A stretch of 64,000 nt of DNA from contig NZ_WNLA01000011.1 of assembly GCF_009720865.1 (NCBI RefSeq), forward strand, positions 1-64,000. Reading direction: 5' to 3'. The notes under the pieces are model-generated. The model ran no database searches. It saw nothing but the letters and a program-made list of their open reading frames with translations, and was not told where the DNA came from. Shown here piece by piece: positions 39,359-48,126 of this stretch. Numbering within the stretch: the stretch's first letter is position 1; the number at the start of each line of letters is the position of its first letter. This DNA is from Pseudoduganella ginsengisoli. GTDB lineage: Bacteria; Pseudomonadota; Gammaproteobacteria; Burkholderiales; Burkholderiaceae_D. A program made the translations under genes and the position numbers.

Positions 39359-42300
39359 ACCTGTCCGAACTGTGCATACGCCGCCCTGTCATGGTGGTGC
39401 TGCTGTCGCTGAGCCTGATCCTGGCCGGCGTGCTGGCGTACACCCACATCCCCGTCGCGGCGCTGCCCAGCTATAACACGCCCGTCATCAACGTCAGTGC
39501 GGACTTGCCGGGCGCCAGCCCGGAAACCATGGCGTCGTCCGTCGCGCTGCCGCTGGAAAAGCAGTTTTCCACGATTGCCGGCGTGGCCCTGATCACGTCC
39601 ACCAGCACGCTGGGCAATACGTCGCTGACCTTGGAATTCGACCCCAGCATCAACGTCAATGAAGCAGCCGTCGATGTACAGGCCGCGCTGCTGCGCGCCC
39701 AGCGCTCGCTGCCGCAGGAAATGACGGATATCCCGTCGTACCGCAAAGTCAATCCGGCCGATGCGCCCGTGATGTTCCTGGCCATGACGTCGCCATCGCT
39801 GTCGTTGTCGGAATTGAATGATTATGCGGAAAACCTGATTGCACCCAGCCTGTCGACCTTGCCCGGCGTCGCGCAAGTGACCGTCAATGGCCAAAAGCGC
39901 TTTGCCGTGCGGATCCGCGCCAAGGCGGACTTGCTCAATGCCCGCAACATGACGCTGGATGAACTGGCCGCCGCCATCAAGTCCGCCAATGCCAATACGC
40001 CGCTGGGTATCCTCGATGGCCCGAACCAGACGCTGACCATCCAGGGCAATGCGCAATTGATGAGGGCAGCGGAATTTGCTGAATTGATCATTGCCAACCG
40101 CAATGGCCAGCCCGTGCGCCTCAAGGACGTGGCGGCCGTCGAAGACTCGTACCAGTCGATCAAGGCGGCCGGCAGCTATAACGGCGAGCGTTCCATTGTG
40201 CTGCAAGTGCAGCGCCAGCCGGACGCCAATACCGTGCAAGTGGTTGATGGCGTGCGCAGTTTGCTGCCACGCTTCCACGCGCAATTGCCGCAATCCGTGC
40301 GCATCAACCTCGTCAACGACCGTTCCGTATCGATCCGCGAAGCCATCCACGACGTGAATCTGACGTTGGCGCTGACGGTGGCGCTGGTGGTGCTGGTGAT
40401 TTTCCTGTTCCTGCGCAAAGCGGCTGCCACGTTCATCCCCGGCATCACGATGCCGATTTCGCTGCTGGGCGCGCTGGCGCTGCTGTACGCGCTGGGTTAT
40501 AGCCTCGACAATGTTTCCCTGCTGGGCATTACCTTGGCGGTCGGCCTCGTGGTCGATGACGCCATCGTCGTGCTGGAAAATATCGTGCGCCACCTGGAGC
40601 TGGGCAAGAAGCCGCTGCAAGCCGCGCTGGCCGGGTCCCGTGAAATGGGCTTTACGATTATTTCGATTTCCATTTCGCTGGTGGCCGTGTTCATCCCGAT
40701 CTTCTTCATGCCGGGCGTGATTGGTTTGCTGTTCCACGAATTCGCGGTCGTCGTGGGCTTGTCCGTGCTGGTGTCGGCCATCGTGTCGCTGACCCTGGTG
40801 CCGATGCTGTCGTCGCGCCTGCTGTCGCACGAAGATGCGCACCATGAACAGGCGGGCGGCTTGATCGGCCGCTGGTTTGAAGCGGGCTTTACCCGCCTGC
40901 GCAATGGCTATGCCCGCACGCTCGACGTCGCGCTGCGGCACCGCGCCGTCGTGCTGGCCATTGCCATCGGCACGTTTGCCCTGACGATCTGGATGTACAT
41001 TGATATCCCGAAAGGCTTCTTCCCGGAAGAAGACTTGGGCCAGATCCAGGCCACGACGGAAGCGTCGGAAGATATTTCTTCAAGCGCCATGCTGGAATTG
41101 CAAATGAAGGTGGTGGAAGTCGCCCGCAACAATCCCAACGTGCAGGACGTGACGTCGTTTGTCGGCGGCTCGAATACCGGCCGCATGTTCCTCGTGCTAA
41201 AAGCCCGCGGTGAGCGGGACAAAATGCCGCAAGTGCTGGACAGCCTGCGCAAATCACTGCGCCAGGTGCCGGGCATGAATGTGTACCTGCGCCCCACGCA
41301 AAACTTGCAGCTGGGTGGCCGCCCGTCGAAGAGCCGCTACCAGTACACCTTGCAATCGGTCAGCCCGGATGCGCTCAATGACTGGGCCAGCAAGCTGCAG
41401 GAACGCATGCGCAGCGACCAGGACTTCCGCGACGTGACGAGCGATTCGCAAAACAAGGGCTTGCAGGCGTCGCTGAAAATCGACCGCGACAAGGCCAATA
41501 CGCTGGGTGTCGAGATCGCCGCCATCCGCAGTGCGCTGTACCTGGCGTTCGGCGAGCGCCAGGTGTCGACGATTTATTCATCGGCCGCCAGCTACTTCGT
41601 GATCCTCGAAGCCGCAACGGAAGACCGCCAGTTCGATGATGCGCTGACCAAAATTTCCGTGCGCAACAAGGCAGGCCAGCTGGTGCAGCTGTCCAGCTTT
41701 GCCACCGTGGAGCGCACGGTGGGCCCAACGTCCGTCAACCACCAGGGCCAGCTGCAAGCCATCACGATTTCCTTCAACCTGGCGCCAGACGTGCCGCTGG
41801 GCCGCGCCACGGGCAAGATAGAAAAAATGGGCATGGAAATGGGCTTGCCGGCTTCGATCATCACGACGTATGGCGGCGATGCGGCCGTGTTCCAGAGTTC
41901 GCAAGGCAGCCAGGTCATTTTGATTATCGCGGCGCTGGGCGTGATCTATGTGCTGCTGGGCGTGCTGTATGAAAGCTATATCCACCCGCTGACGATTTTG
42001 GCCGGCTTGCCGTCGGCTGCCGTGGGCGCGCTGCTGACGCTGCGCCTGTTCGGGCTGGACCTGACGATGATTGCCATTATCGGCATCCTGATGCTGATCG
42101 GTATCGTGAAGAAAAACGCCATCATGATGATCGACTTTGCATTGGAAGCGCAGCGGGGGCAGGGCATGGCGCCGGCCGATGCAATCCGCGAAGCATGTAT
42201 TTTGCGATTCCGCCCCATCATGATGACGACCTTGGCGGCATTGATGGGCGCGCTGCCGATCGCGCTGGGCCTGGGCGCGGGCGCGGAATTGCGCCAGCCG

Positions 42301-42501
42301 CTGGGCCTGGCTGTGGTGGGCGGCTTGATTTTCTCGCAAGTCATTACGCTGTACATCACGCCGGTGATTTACCTGTACCTGGATAAATACAGCGGCACGG
42401 GACCGATGACGGATGCGCAATTGGCGGAAGAGGCGCCGTCGGCGCCGGGCGTGATTGAGCTGAAAGCAGTGAAAAACCAGGCCGTTGCCACGCCGAATTA
42501 G
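39355..42501 (+). CDS. RND-family multidrug efflux transporter (HAE1; MdtB/MdtC-like)
   Basis: 1048 residues, typical RND length, overlapping the adaptor gene by 4 bp. Twelve membrane helices and two large periplasmic loops. IRRPVMVVLLSLSLILAG start; the proton-relay aspartates in helix 4 are present (AVGLVVDDAIVVLENI), as is GIVKKNAIMMIDFAL in helix 11. The IRRPVMV and TDIPSYRKVNPADAP-like porter region favours the MdtB/C subgroup. The upstream two-component system recalls BaeSR-mdtABC. Substrates unknown. Confidence 0.95.
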   Translation: MNLSELCIRRPVMVVLLSLSLILAGVLAYTHIPVAALPSYNTPVINVSADLPGASPETMASSVALPLEKQFSTIAGVALITSTSTLGNTSLTLEFDPSINVNEAAVDVQAALLRAQRSLPQEMTDIPSYRKVNPADAPVMFLAMTSPSLSLSELNDYAENLIAPSLSTLPGVAQVTVNGQKRFAVRIRAKADLLNARNMTLDELAAAIKSANANTPLGILDGPNQTLTIQGNAQLMRAAEFAELIIANRNGQPVRLKDVAAVEDSYQSIKAAGSYNGERSIVLQVQRQPDANTVQVVDGVRSLLPRFHAQLPQSVRINLVNDRSVSIREAIHDVNLTLALTVALVVLVIFLFLRKAAATFIPGITMPISLLGALALLYALGYSLDNVSLLGITLAVGLVVDDAIVVLENIVRHLELGKKPLQAALAGSREMGFTIISISISLVAVFIPIFFMPGVIGLLFHEFAVVVGLSVLVSAIVSLTLVPMLSSRLLSHEDAHHEQAGGLIGRWFEAGFTRLRNGYARTLDVALRHRAVVLAIAIGTFALTIWMYIDIPKGFFPEEDLGQIQATTEASEDISSSAMLELQMKVVEVARNNPNVQDVTSFVGGSNTGRMFLVLKARGERDKMPQVLDSLRKSLRQVPGMNVYLRPTQNLQLGGRPSKSRYQYTLQSVSPDALNDWASKLQERMRSDQDFRDVTSDSQNKGLQASLKIDRDKANTLGVEIAAIRSALYLAFGERQVSTIYSSAASYFVILEAATEDRQFDDALTKISVRNKAGQLVQLSSFATVERTVGPTSVNHQGQLQAITISFNLAPDVPLGRATGKIEKMGMEMGLPASIITTYGGDAAVFQSSQGSQVILIIAALGVIYVLLGVLYESYIHPLTILAGLPSAAVGALLTLRLFGLDLTMIAIIGILMLIGIVKKNAIMMIDFALEAQRGQGMAPADAIREACILRFRPIMMTTLAALMGALPIALGLGAGAELRQPLGLAVVGGLIFSQVITLYITPVIYLYLDKYSGTGPMTDAQLAEEAPSAPGVIELKAVKNQAVATPN

Positions 42502-42531
42502 TATCTTGCAGTCTCTCGCTGCTATCATACG

Positions 42532-42562
42532 ACGGGCCGGACTGTTACCGGCCCGTTTGTTT
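42532..42562 (+). terminator. Terminator after the RND pump
   Basis: ACGGGCCGG / CCGGCCCGT, a perfect 9-bp stem with a 7-nt loop, followed by TTGTTTATTT. Confidence 0.9.
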
Positions 42563-42685
42563 ATTTAGCAATCGTAATTATTGCTGAAGTGATACATACG
42601 GTTACATCCGTCAAGACCGAGTTTAGGTAAGCTGGCGGCTCAATTCTTCATCTACCGTTAGACGCAGTGCAGAAGGTCCGTCATC

Positions 42686-43615
42686 TTGTTCCAGCTCAGC
42701 CCATCCCATACGGACGAACACCAGGCGCACTCGCACGCTGAGTACTGCCACGCGTGCGGCCAAAAATTGCCCGATGGAAATCAAGTGCGGACGGATGGTT
42801 ATTGGGGCAAGAAAAAGCCTAACCGCGTCGGCATCGGTATTTCCATTGCCTTGCACGTGGCCTTGCTGGCTTACGTGCTGTTTTCCCCCAGCACCCACAT
42901 CATCCTGAAACCGCCTGCGAAAGAAGGCGAAATGGTGTGGATCGCGCCGCTGGCGCAGAAACCCACGCCGAAACCAGAAAAACCGGCGAAACCGGAACCG
43001 AAGAAGCCGGAACCTGTGCACCAGCAGCGCGTGGCCAAAGCCATTTCCAAACCCGCGCCATCGGCGCCCCGCCAGGAAGTGTACGTGCCGCCCGTGCAAT
43101 CGCCGATGCAGACGATTACGCCGGTACAGGAAGTCGATATGCAGGCGCGGGTGGAAGCCGCCCGCAAGCGCCGTGCACAGGAAAATCCGCAACCGCAGCA
43201 GGCTGAACCGGAAGAGTCCGAAGCCCAGCGCGCCGCCCGCGTGGCGCGCGCCAACATCATGGGGGCGCAGGGCCGCAATGCCGCCGGTGAGCGCGATGAA
43301 ACAGGCGGCGTGTTCCAGGTGCTGAACCGCACGTCGCTCAGTGCGGACTTCAAGTTCCGTGGCTGGAATACCAACTTCAAGCGCCAGTGGCTGCAGCAAT
43401 ACCACGTGGAAGTGGGCGCGGAACCGGATATTGAAACAGCGGTCGTGCGCAAGATGATTGAAGTGATCCGCAAGGAAAAACCGGGCGAATTTGAATGGGA
43501 TTCGCAGCGCCTGGGCCACACGGTCAAGATGAATGCCGCGAAGCCGTACCAGGCGGAACTGGAAGCATTCCTGTTGAAGGAAATCTTCCCGGAATACCGG
43601 CGCGCCCGAGGGTGA
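42686..43615 (+). CDS. TonB-like membrane-anchored protein with N-terminal CxxC (TTG start)
   Basis: 309 residues if TTG 42686 is the start (GAAGG 12 bp upstream; no ATG is available near). The cytoplasmic N terminus has YCHACGQKLPDG, half of a zinc ribbon. One membrane segment (about 48-66, GIGISIALHVALLAYVLF) is followed by a Pro/Lys/Glu-rich spacer (KPTPKPEKPAKPEPKKPEP) like the periplasm-spanning part of TonB. The C-terminal ~110 residues (FKFRGWNTNFKRQWLQQY) are not a standard TonB domain. Function unknown; a link to envelope processes is inference. Confidence 0.75.
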   Translation: MFQLSPSHTDEHQAHSHAEYCHACGQKLPDGNQVRTDGYWGKKKPNRVGIGISIALHVALLAYVLFSPSTHIILKPPAKEGEMVWIAPLAQKPTPKPEKPAKPEPKKPEPVHQQRVAKAISKPAPSAPRQEVYVPPVQSPMQTITPVQEVDMQARVEAARKRRAQENPQPQQAEPEESEAQRAARVARANIMGAQGRNAAGERDETGGVFQVLNRTSLSADFKFRGWNTNFKRQWLQQYHVEVGAEPDIETAVVRKMIEVIRKEKPGEFEWDSQRLGHTVKMNAAKPYQAELEAFLLKEIFPEYRRARG

Positions 43616-43730
43616 AAATCAGGCTGTTGTAGTTGTAGCCTTTTTCTAGCCATAACTACATTTCAGCAATGTTCTGCCGCTATAATCGCCCAAATTTTCC
43701 GCACTGAACTTTGCTTACTCACCCTGAACG

Positions 43731-45191
43731 ATGAACATCACCCTGATTTCTTTTGTCGTGCTCTATTTGCTGGGCACCTTGGCGCTGGGCGTCTGGGCCG
43801 GCACCCGCATCAAGAATACGACGGACTTCGCTGTCGCAGGCCGCAGCCTGCCCCTGATTATGGTGGTGACCACCACGTTCGCCACGTGGTTTGGCGCGGA
43901 AACCGTGATGGGGATACCTGCGAAATTCGTGCAGGGCGGCTTGAATTCCCTGATCGAAGATCCGTTTGGCGCCGGCACATGCCTGATTCTTGTCGGCCTG
44001 TTCTTTGCAACCAAGCTGTACAAGCTGAACTTGCTGACAATTGGCGACTTTTACCGCCAGCGCTTTGGCAAGGGCATTGAAGTGTTTTGCTCGGTTGCGA
44101 TTATTTTGAGCTACCTGGGCTGGGTTGCTGCGCAGATTACCGCGCTGGGCCTCGTGTTTTCCGTATTGACCAATGGCGCCATGTCGGAAACTGCCGGCAT
44201 GATCGTCGGTACGCTGGCCGTGCTGATCTATGTGGTGGTGGGTGGTTTCCTGGCGGTGGCGTGGACAGACTTTATCCAGATGATCGTGCTGGTGCTGGGC
44301 CTGGCCGTGATTGCAATTTTCTCTGCCGACCTGGCGGGCGGCGCGGGCAATGTCATGGCCATGGTGAATGACCGCAACTTGTGGAATTTCTTGCCGGATG
44401 CAAAATTCACGGATATCGCGATGTTTATCGGCGCCGGCGTCACCATGATGTTTGGCAGTATTCCGCAGCAAGACGTGTTCCAGCGCGTGATGTCGGCCAA
44501 GGATGCGCCGACTGCCCGCCTGGGCGCCGTGATTGGCGGTTCCAGCTATATCCTGTTTGCTGCCGTGCCCATGTTTATCGTCGCGTGCGCCGTGATCGTG
44601 CTGGGCGAGCAGGGCATGGAAATGGCAAAAAGCGATTACCAGCGCCTGTTGCCGACTTTCGTGCTGACCAAGATGCCGCTGGTTATGCAAATCCTGTTCT
44701 TCGGCGCATTGCTGTCGGCAATCAAGAGCACGTCGTCCGCAACGTTGCTGGCGCCATCGACCAGCTTCGTGGAAAACATTTTGAAAAACCTGCGCCCGGA
44801 AATGGGCGACAAGCAGCAATTGCTGGCCATGCGTACCACCATCGTGATTTTTGCCGCGCTGGTGCTGTCGTATGCGATTGCGATGAAGGGCACGTCGATT
44901 TATGACCTGGTGTCGTCGGCGTATCAGGTGACGCTGGTGGGTGCGTTTGTGCCGCTGGTGACGGGCTTGTACTGGAAGCGTGCGACGACGCAGGGCGCGA
45001 TTTTGTCGCTGGGCGCGGGGATCGCCACGTGGATCGTGTTCTTCCCGCAGGTTTCCTCGCTGGGTGAGCTGTTCCCGGGCCAGCTGGCAGGCTTGCTGGC
45101 GGCGTTTGCCGGCATGGTCATCGGCTCGCTGGCGCCGCAAGTGCTGCGCAACCGCAGCGATGCCAAGCACCACGTAAAAGGGCTGGCCTAA
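43731..45191 (+). CDS. Sodium:solute symporter (SSS family)
   Basis: 486 residues with about 13 hydrophobic helices. Family features: GRSLPLIMVVTTTFATWFGAE near helix 2, IGDFYRQRFGK, and GSIPQQDVFQRVMSAKDA in the mid loop. Related to proline, pantothenate and monocarboxylate symporters; substrate cannot be assigned. Alone in its transcription unit. Confidence 0.92.
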   Translation: MNITLISFVVLYLLGTLALGVWAGTRIKNTTDFAVAGRSLPLIMVVTTTFATWFGAETVMGIPAKFVQGGLNSLIEDPFGAGTCLILVGLFFATKLYKLNLLTIGDFYRQRFGKGIEVFCSVAIILSYLGWVAAQITALGLVFSVLTNGAMSETAGMIVGTLAVLIYVVVGGFLAVAWTDFIQMIVLVLGLAVIAIFSADLAGGAGNVMAMVNDRNLWNFLPDAKFTDIAMFIGAGVTMMFGSIPQQDVFQRVMSAKDAPTARLGAVIGGSSYILFAAVPMFIVACAVIVLGEQGMEMAKSDYQRLLPTFVLTKMPLVMQILFFGALLSAIKSTSSATLLAPSTSFVENILKNLRPEMGDKQQLLAMRTTIVIFAALVLSYAIAMKGTSIYDLVSSAYQVTLVGAFVPLVTGLYWKRATTQGAILSLGAGIATWIVFFPQVSSLGELFPGQLAGLLAAFAGMVIGSLAPQVLRNRSDAKHHVKGLA

Positions 45192-45210
45192 CGCGGCCGA
45201 GTCCGGATAA

Positions 45211-45303
45211 TTCCTATTAGGGCCAGGCCCTTTCCTATTAGGGCCTGGCCCTTTTAGCACTATCGTGCTCCGTGCGAACGATAGTGCTAAAGGGGCCAGG
45301 CCC
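45211..45303. repeat. Intergenic element with 26-bp inverted repeat and GGGCCAGGCCC palindromes
   Basis: Direct repeat TTCCTATTAGGGCC at 45211-45224 and 45232-45245. Three 11-bp palindromes GGGCC(A/T)GGCCC at 45220, 45241 and 45293. The second and third are the ends of a 26-bp inverted repeat (45241-45266 with 45278-45303, one mismatch) around an 11-nt loop; the inner arms are AGCACTATCGT / ACGATAGTGCT. It would form a very stable hairpin after the symporter gene. Confidence 0.8.
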
Positions 45304-45330
45304 CAAGTGTTTTTTGGCGGCACAAAAGCA

Positions 45331-45385
45331 AAGCGCCCGGGAGCGGGCGCTTGCGTGCAACAAGAGGCGGCTTCGGCCGCCTTTG
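45331..45385. terminator. Two hairpins between the symporter element and hemB
   Basis: AAGCGCCCG-GGAG-CGGGCGCTT (45331-45352), which on the minus strand is followed by TTGCTTTT and so suits hemB; and GGCGGC-TTCG-GCCGCC (45366-45381), which on the plus strand is followed by TTTGTTT. Confidence 0.8.
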
Positions 45386-45386
45386 T

Positions 45387-46391
45387 TTATTGAGTTTTCA
45401 ATTTGCGCGCGATATCCAGCGCAAAGTACGTCAGCACGCCATCCGCGCCGGCGCGCTTGAACGCCATCATGGATTCCATCATGACTTTGTCGTGATCGAG
45501 CCAGCCGTTTTGCGCAGCGGCCTTCAGCATCGCGTATTCACCGGACACCTGGTAAGCAAACGTCGGCACCTTGAATTCATCTTTCACGCGGCGCACGATG
45601 TCCAGGTAAGGCATGCCCGGCTTCACCATCACCATGTCGGCGCCTTCCGCGATATCGAGCGCCACTTCGCGCAGCGCTTCATCGGTATTGGCCGGATCCA
45701 TCTGGTACGTATTCTTGTCGGCCTTGCCCAGCGCAGCGGCGGAACCGACCGCATCGCGGAACGGGCCATAGAACGCGGACGCATACTTGGCCGAATACGC
45801 CATGATGCGCGTGTGGATCAGCCCTTTGTTTTCCAGCGCTTCACGAATGGCGCCGATGCGGCCATCCATCATGTCGGACGGGCCGACGATATCGACGCCG
45901 CATTCCGCCTGCGTCAGCGCCTGGCGTACCAGCATTTCCGTGGTTTCATCATTGAGGATCGACCCCTTGTCATCGACGGTGCCATCCTGGCCGTGGCTGG
46001 TATAGGGATCCAGCGCCACGTCCGTCATGATGCCCAGTTCCGGGAAGTGTTTTTTCAATTCGCGCACGGCGCGCGGAATCAAACCTTCCGGATTCGTGGC
46101 TTCCACGCCATCATTGGTTTTCAGCGATGGATCGATGTTCGGGAACAGCGACAGCACGGGTATGCCCAAGTTGACGCATTCTTCCGCCACCTTCATCAGC
46201 AAATCCACCGATACGCGCTCCACACCCGGCATGGTCAGCACTGGCTCGCGGCGGTTTGCGCCGTCCAGGATGAAGACCGGGTAAATCAAGTCGCCCGCCG
46301 TGATGACGTTTTCACGCATCATGGCGCGCGAGAAGGGATCGCGGCGCATGCGGCGCATGCGGATCAGAGGAAAGTTGCTGTTGGTGGGCAT
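45387..46391 (-). CDS. hemB: Delta-aminolevulinic acid dehydratase (porphobilinogen synthase)
   Basis: 334 residues from ATG 46391 (MPTNSNFPLIRMRRMRRD, GGAG upstream); a longer frame from 46475 is not supported. It condenses two 5-aminolevulinate molecules to porphobilinogen in haem synthesis. Active-site lysines lie in MAYSAKYASAFYGPFR and DMVMVKPGMPYLD. The metal-site region reads TDVALDPYTSHGQDG: the Cys cluster of zinc enzymes is replaced by Asp, so a magnesium-type enzyme is expected. engB lies 25 bp upstream in the same direction. Confidence 0.97.
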   Translation of the reverse strand: MPTNSNFPLIRMRRMRRDPFSRAMMRENVITAGDLIYPVFILDGANRREPVLTMPGVERVSVDLLMKVAEECVNLGIPVLSLFPNIDPSLKTNDGVEATNPEGLIPRAVRELKKHFPELGIMTDVALDPYTSHGQDGTVDDKGSILNDETTEMLVRQALTQAECGVDIVGPSDMMDGRIGAIREALENKGLIHTRIMAYSAKYASAFYGPFRDAVGSAAALGKADKNTYQMDPANTDEALREVALDIAEGADMVMVKPGMPYLDIVRRVKDEFKVPTFAYQVSGEYAMLKAAAQNGWLDHDKVMMESMMAFKRAGADGVLTYFALDIARKLKTQ

Positions 46392-46416
46392 CAAAACTCC
46401 TTCAAGGGGGAAAGTA

Positions 46417-47133
46417 TTAAGCGTCGTCGTCAGGCGTATCGATCGCCGCCACTTGCGCGGCAGCGGCGTCGTCATCGAGCCCGGCCAGTTCAGTAATCTT
46501 GGCCGTGGCTTCTTCGATACCGATACGCTTCAGTGCGGAAAACAATTGCACGGTGAATGGGAAGCCTTCGCCGTCTTCATCCACATAACTGTCCAGTTTG
46601 GCCTTGGCCTGGCGCAGCGCATTGGTGGCATCGTTGCGGGTCAGCTTGTCAACTTTGGTGAGTATGCAATGGATCGGCTTGCCGGTCGGCGCGAACCATT
46701 CCAGCATTTGCACGTCCAGGTCCGTGAACGGGCGGCGCGAATCCATGATGAGGATCAGCGCGGCAATTTGTTCACGCTGCTGCACGTAGTCGCCCAGCAA
46801 ACGCTGCCAGTACAGCTTGGTGTCTCCGGACACTTCCGCGTAGCCATAGCCCGGCAAGTCCACGATCATTGCGCGGATTTCATCGACATTCGTCTCGTCC
46901 TTGCGGTGCATGGCCACATGGGCGCCGCCAATCGAGAAGAAGTTGATGTGCTGGGTACGGCCGGGCGTTTTCGATGCAAACGCCAACCCTTTCTGGTTGC
47001 ACAGGGTGTTAATGGTGGTCGATTTACCGGCGTTGGAACGGCCGGCAAAGGCGATTTCAGGCACCGTCGTCTTTGGCAGGTCGCGCAAATGATTGACGGT
47101 GGTAAAGAAGCGGGCTTGCCAGAGTTTGGACAT
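46417..47133 (-). CDS. engB: Ribosome biogenesis GTPase EngB (YihA/YsxC)
   Basis: 238 residues. G motifs: G1 GRSNAGKST, G2 around KTPGRTQHINFF, G3 DLPGYGYA, G4 TKVDK. Needed for 50S assembly. The acidic Ala-rich tail (LDDDAAAAQVAAIDTPDDDA) is longer than usual. Divergent from the cytochrome c gene. Confidence 0.96.
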   Translation of the reverse strand: MSKLWQARFFTTVNHLRDLPKTTVPEIAFAGRSNAGKSTTINTLCNQKGLAFASKTPGRTQHINFFSIGGAHVAMHRKDETNVDEIRAMIVDLPGYGYAEVSGDTKLYWQRLLGDYVQQREQIAALILIMDSRRPFTDLDVQMLEWFAPTGKPIHCILTKVDKLTRNDATNALRQAKAKLDSYVDEDGEGFPFTVQLFSALKRIGIEEATAKITELAGLDDDAAAAQVAAIDTPDDDA

Positions 47134-47306
47134 GGGATGGGCAGAAATGCAACAAGGGAAGGTATAACGCAGAAAAGCTATTGTACAATAAGGGGTTACG
47201 AATTGTTGTTATGCATAAAAGGAATAAGAGGCGCGTTTCTGAATCAGCCACATGCCTCCAATATAAGCAATCCAACCATTTTTTTCACTTGTCTCAGGGT
47301 GTTTGA

Positions 47307-47963
47307 ATGAATCGTGCGTTTTCTGTGAAGTCCCTGCTTGTTGCTGTTCTTGCCATTTGTGGCGCCGCATCGGCTGCCGAACATGCCGCAGCACCGGCCA
47401 AAGCCGATGCCGCCAAAGGCGCCACCCTGTACGCCGATGGCGATAACGCACGCGGTTTGCCAGCTTGCGCGTCGTGCCACGGCGCCTCCGGCAATTCCAC
47501 CATCTCCACCAATCCTAAATTGTCCGGCCAGCCGGAAGCGTACCTGTACAAGCAGCTGGAGAATTTCGCCAGCCCGTCGCGTAATAACCCGGTCATGACG
47601 ACGTACGCAAAAATGCTGTCGGAAGACGAGAAAAAGAACATCGCTGCTTACCTGTCGTCGCAGACGCCAAAGGCTGGCGCTGCCAAGAACAAAGACACGA
47701 TCGAACTGGGTAAAAAGATTTACCGCGGTGGCATTGCCGAGAAACACGTGCCAGCCTGCGCATCGTGCCACGGCCCGGCGGGCGGCGGTTTGCCGGCGCT
47801 GTACCCGCGCCTGGCCGGCCAGCACCAGGATTACACGGCGGCACAGCTGACGGCATTCCGCCAGGATGGCCGCAAGAACAGCGCGGAAATGTCCACCATT
47901 GCCAAGCGCCTGTCCGATGATGAAATTAAGGCAGTTTCGGATTACGTGGCCGGCCTGAAGTAA
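47307..47963 (+). CDS. Dihaem cytochrome c4
   Basis: 218 residues. Signal peptide 1-23 (AICGAASAAEH). Two tandem cytochrome c domains, each with CASCHG (about residues 53-58 and 151-156) and distal Met candidates (NPVMTTYAKML and NSAEMSTIAKRL). Periplasmic electron carrier to terminal oxidases. The cytochrome c maturation genes follow directly, which fits. Confidence 0.95.
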   Translation: MNRAFSVKSLLVAVLAICGAASAAEHAAAPAKADAAKGATLYADGDNARGLPACASCHGASGNSTISTNPKLSGQPEAYLYKQLENFASPSRNNPVMTTYAKMLSEDEKKNIAAYLSSQTPKAGAAKNKDTIELGKKIYRGGIAEKHVPACASCHGPAGGGLPALYPRLAGQHQDYTAAQLTAFRQDGRKNSAEMSTIAKRLSDDEIKAVSDYVAGLK

Positions 47964-47982
47964 TTTCTGGCCTCGCGTAGTC

Positions 47983-48016
47983 AAAAAAGCGGTTTCCGGA
48001 AAGGGGCCGCTTTTTT
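47983..48016 (+). terminator. Terminator after cytochrome c4
   Basis: AAAAAAGCGG ... CCGCTTTTTT, a 10-bp stem counting A-T pairs, with a T-run at the end. Confidence 0.85.
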
Positions 48017-48126
48017 TTGTTTCTACACATTTTAAGACGGGCTTAAGGACTTTAGCGGGGATGGAATATCAGTGTTATTCTCCGCGGGGCACCCTGGCCG
48101 CCGTTTAATTTGAGATAGTTTTCCGC

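Noticed and set aside
47211..47220. TTATGCATAA palindrome upstream of cytochrome c4
   Set aside because: It has the arms of the RsaL-type site but no 5-bp spacer and no lux box nearby; short AT-rich palindromes like this arise by chance.
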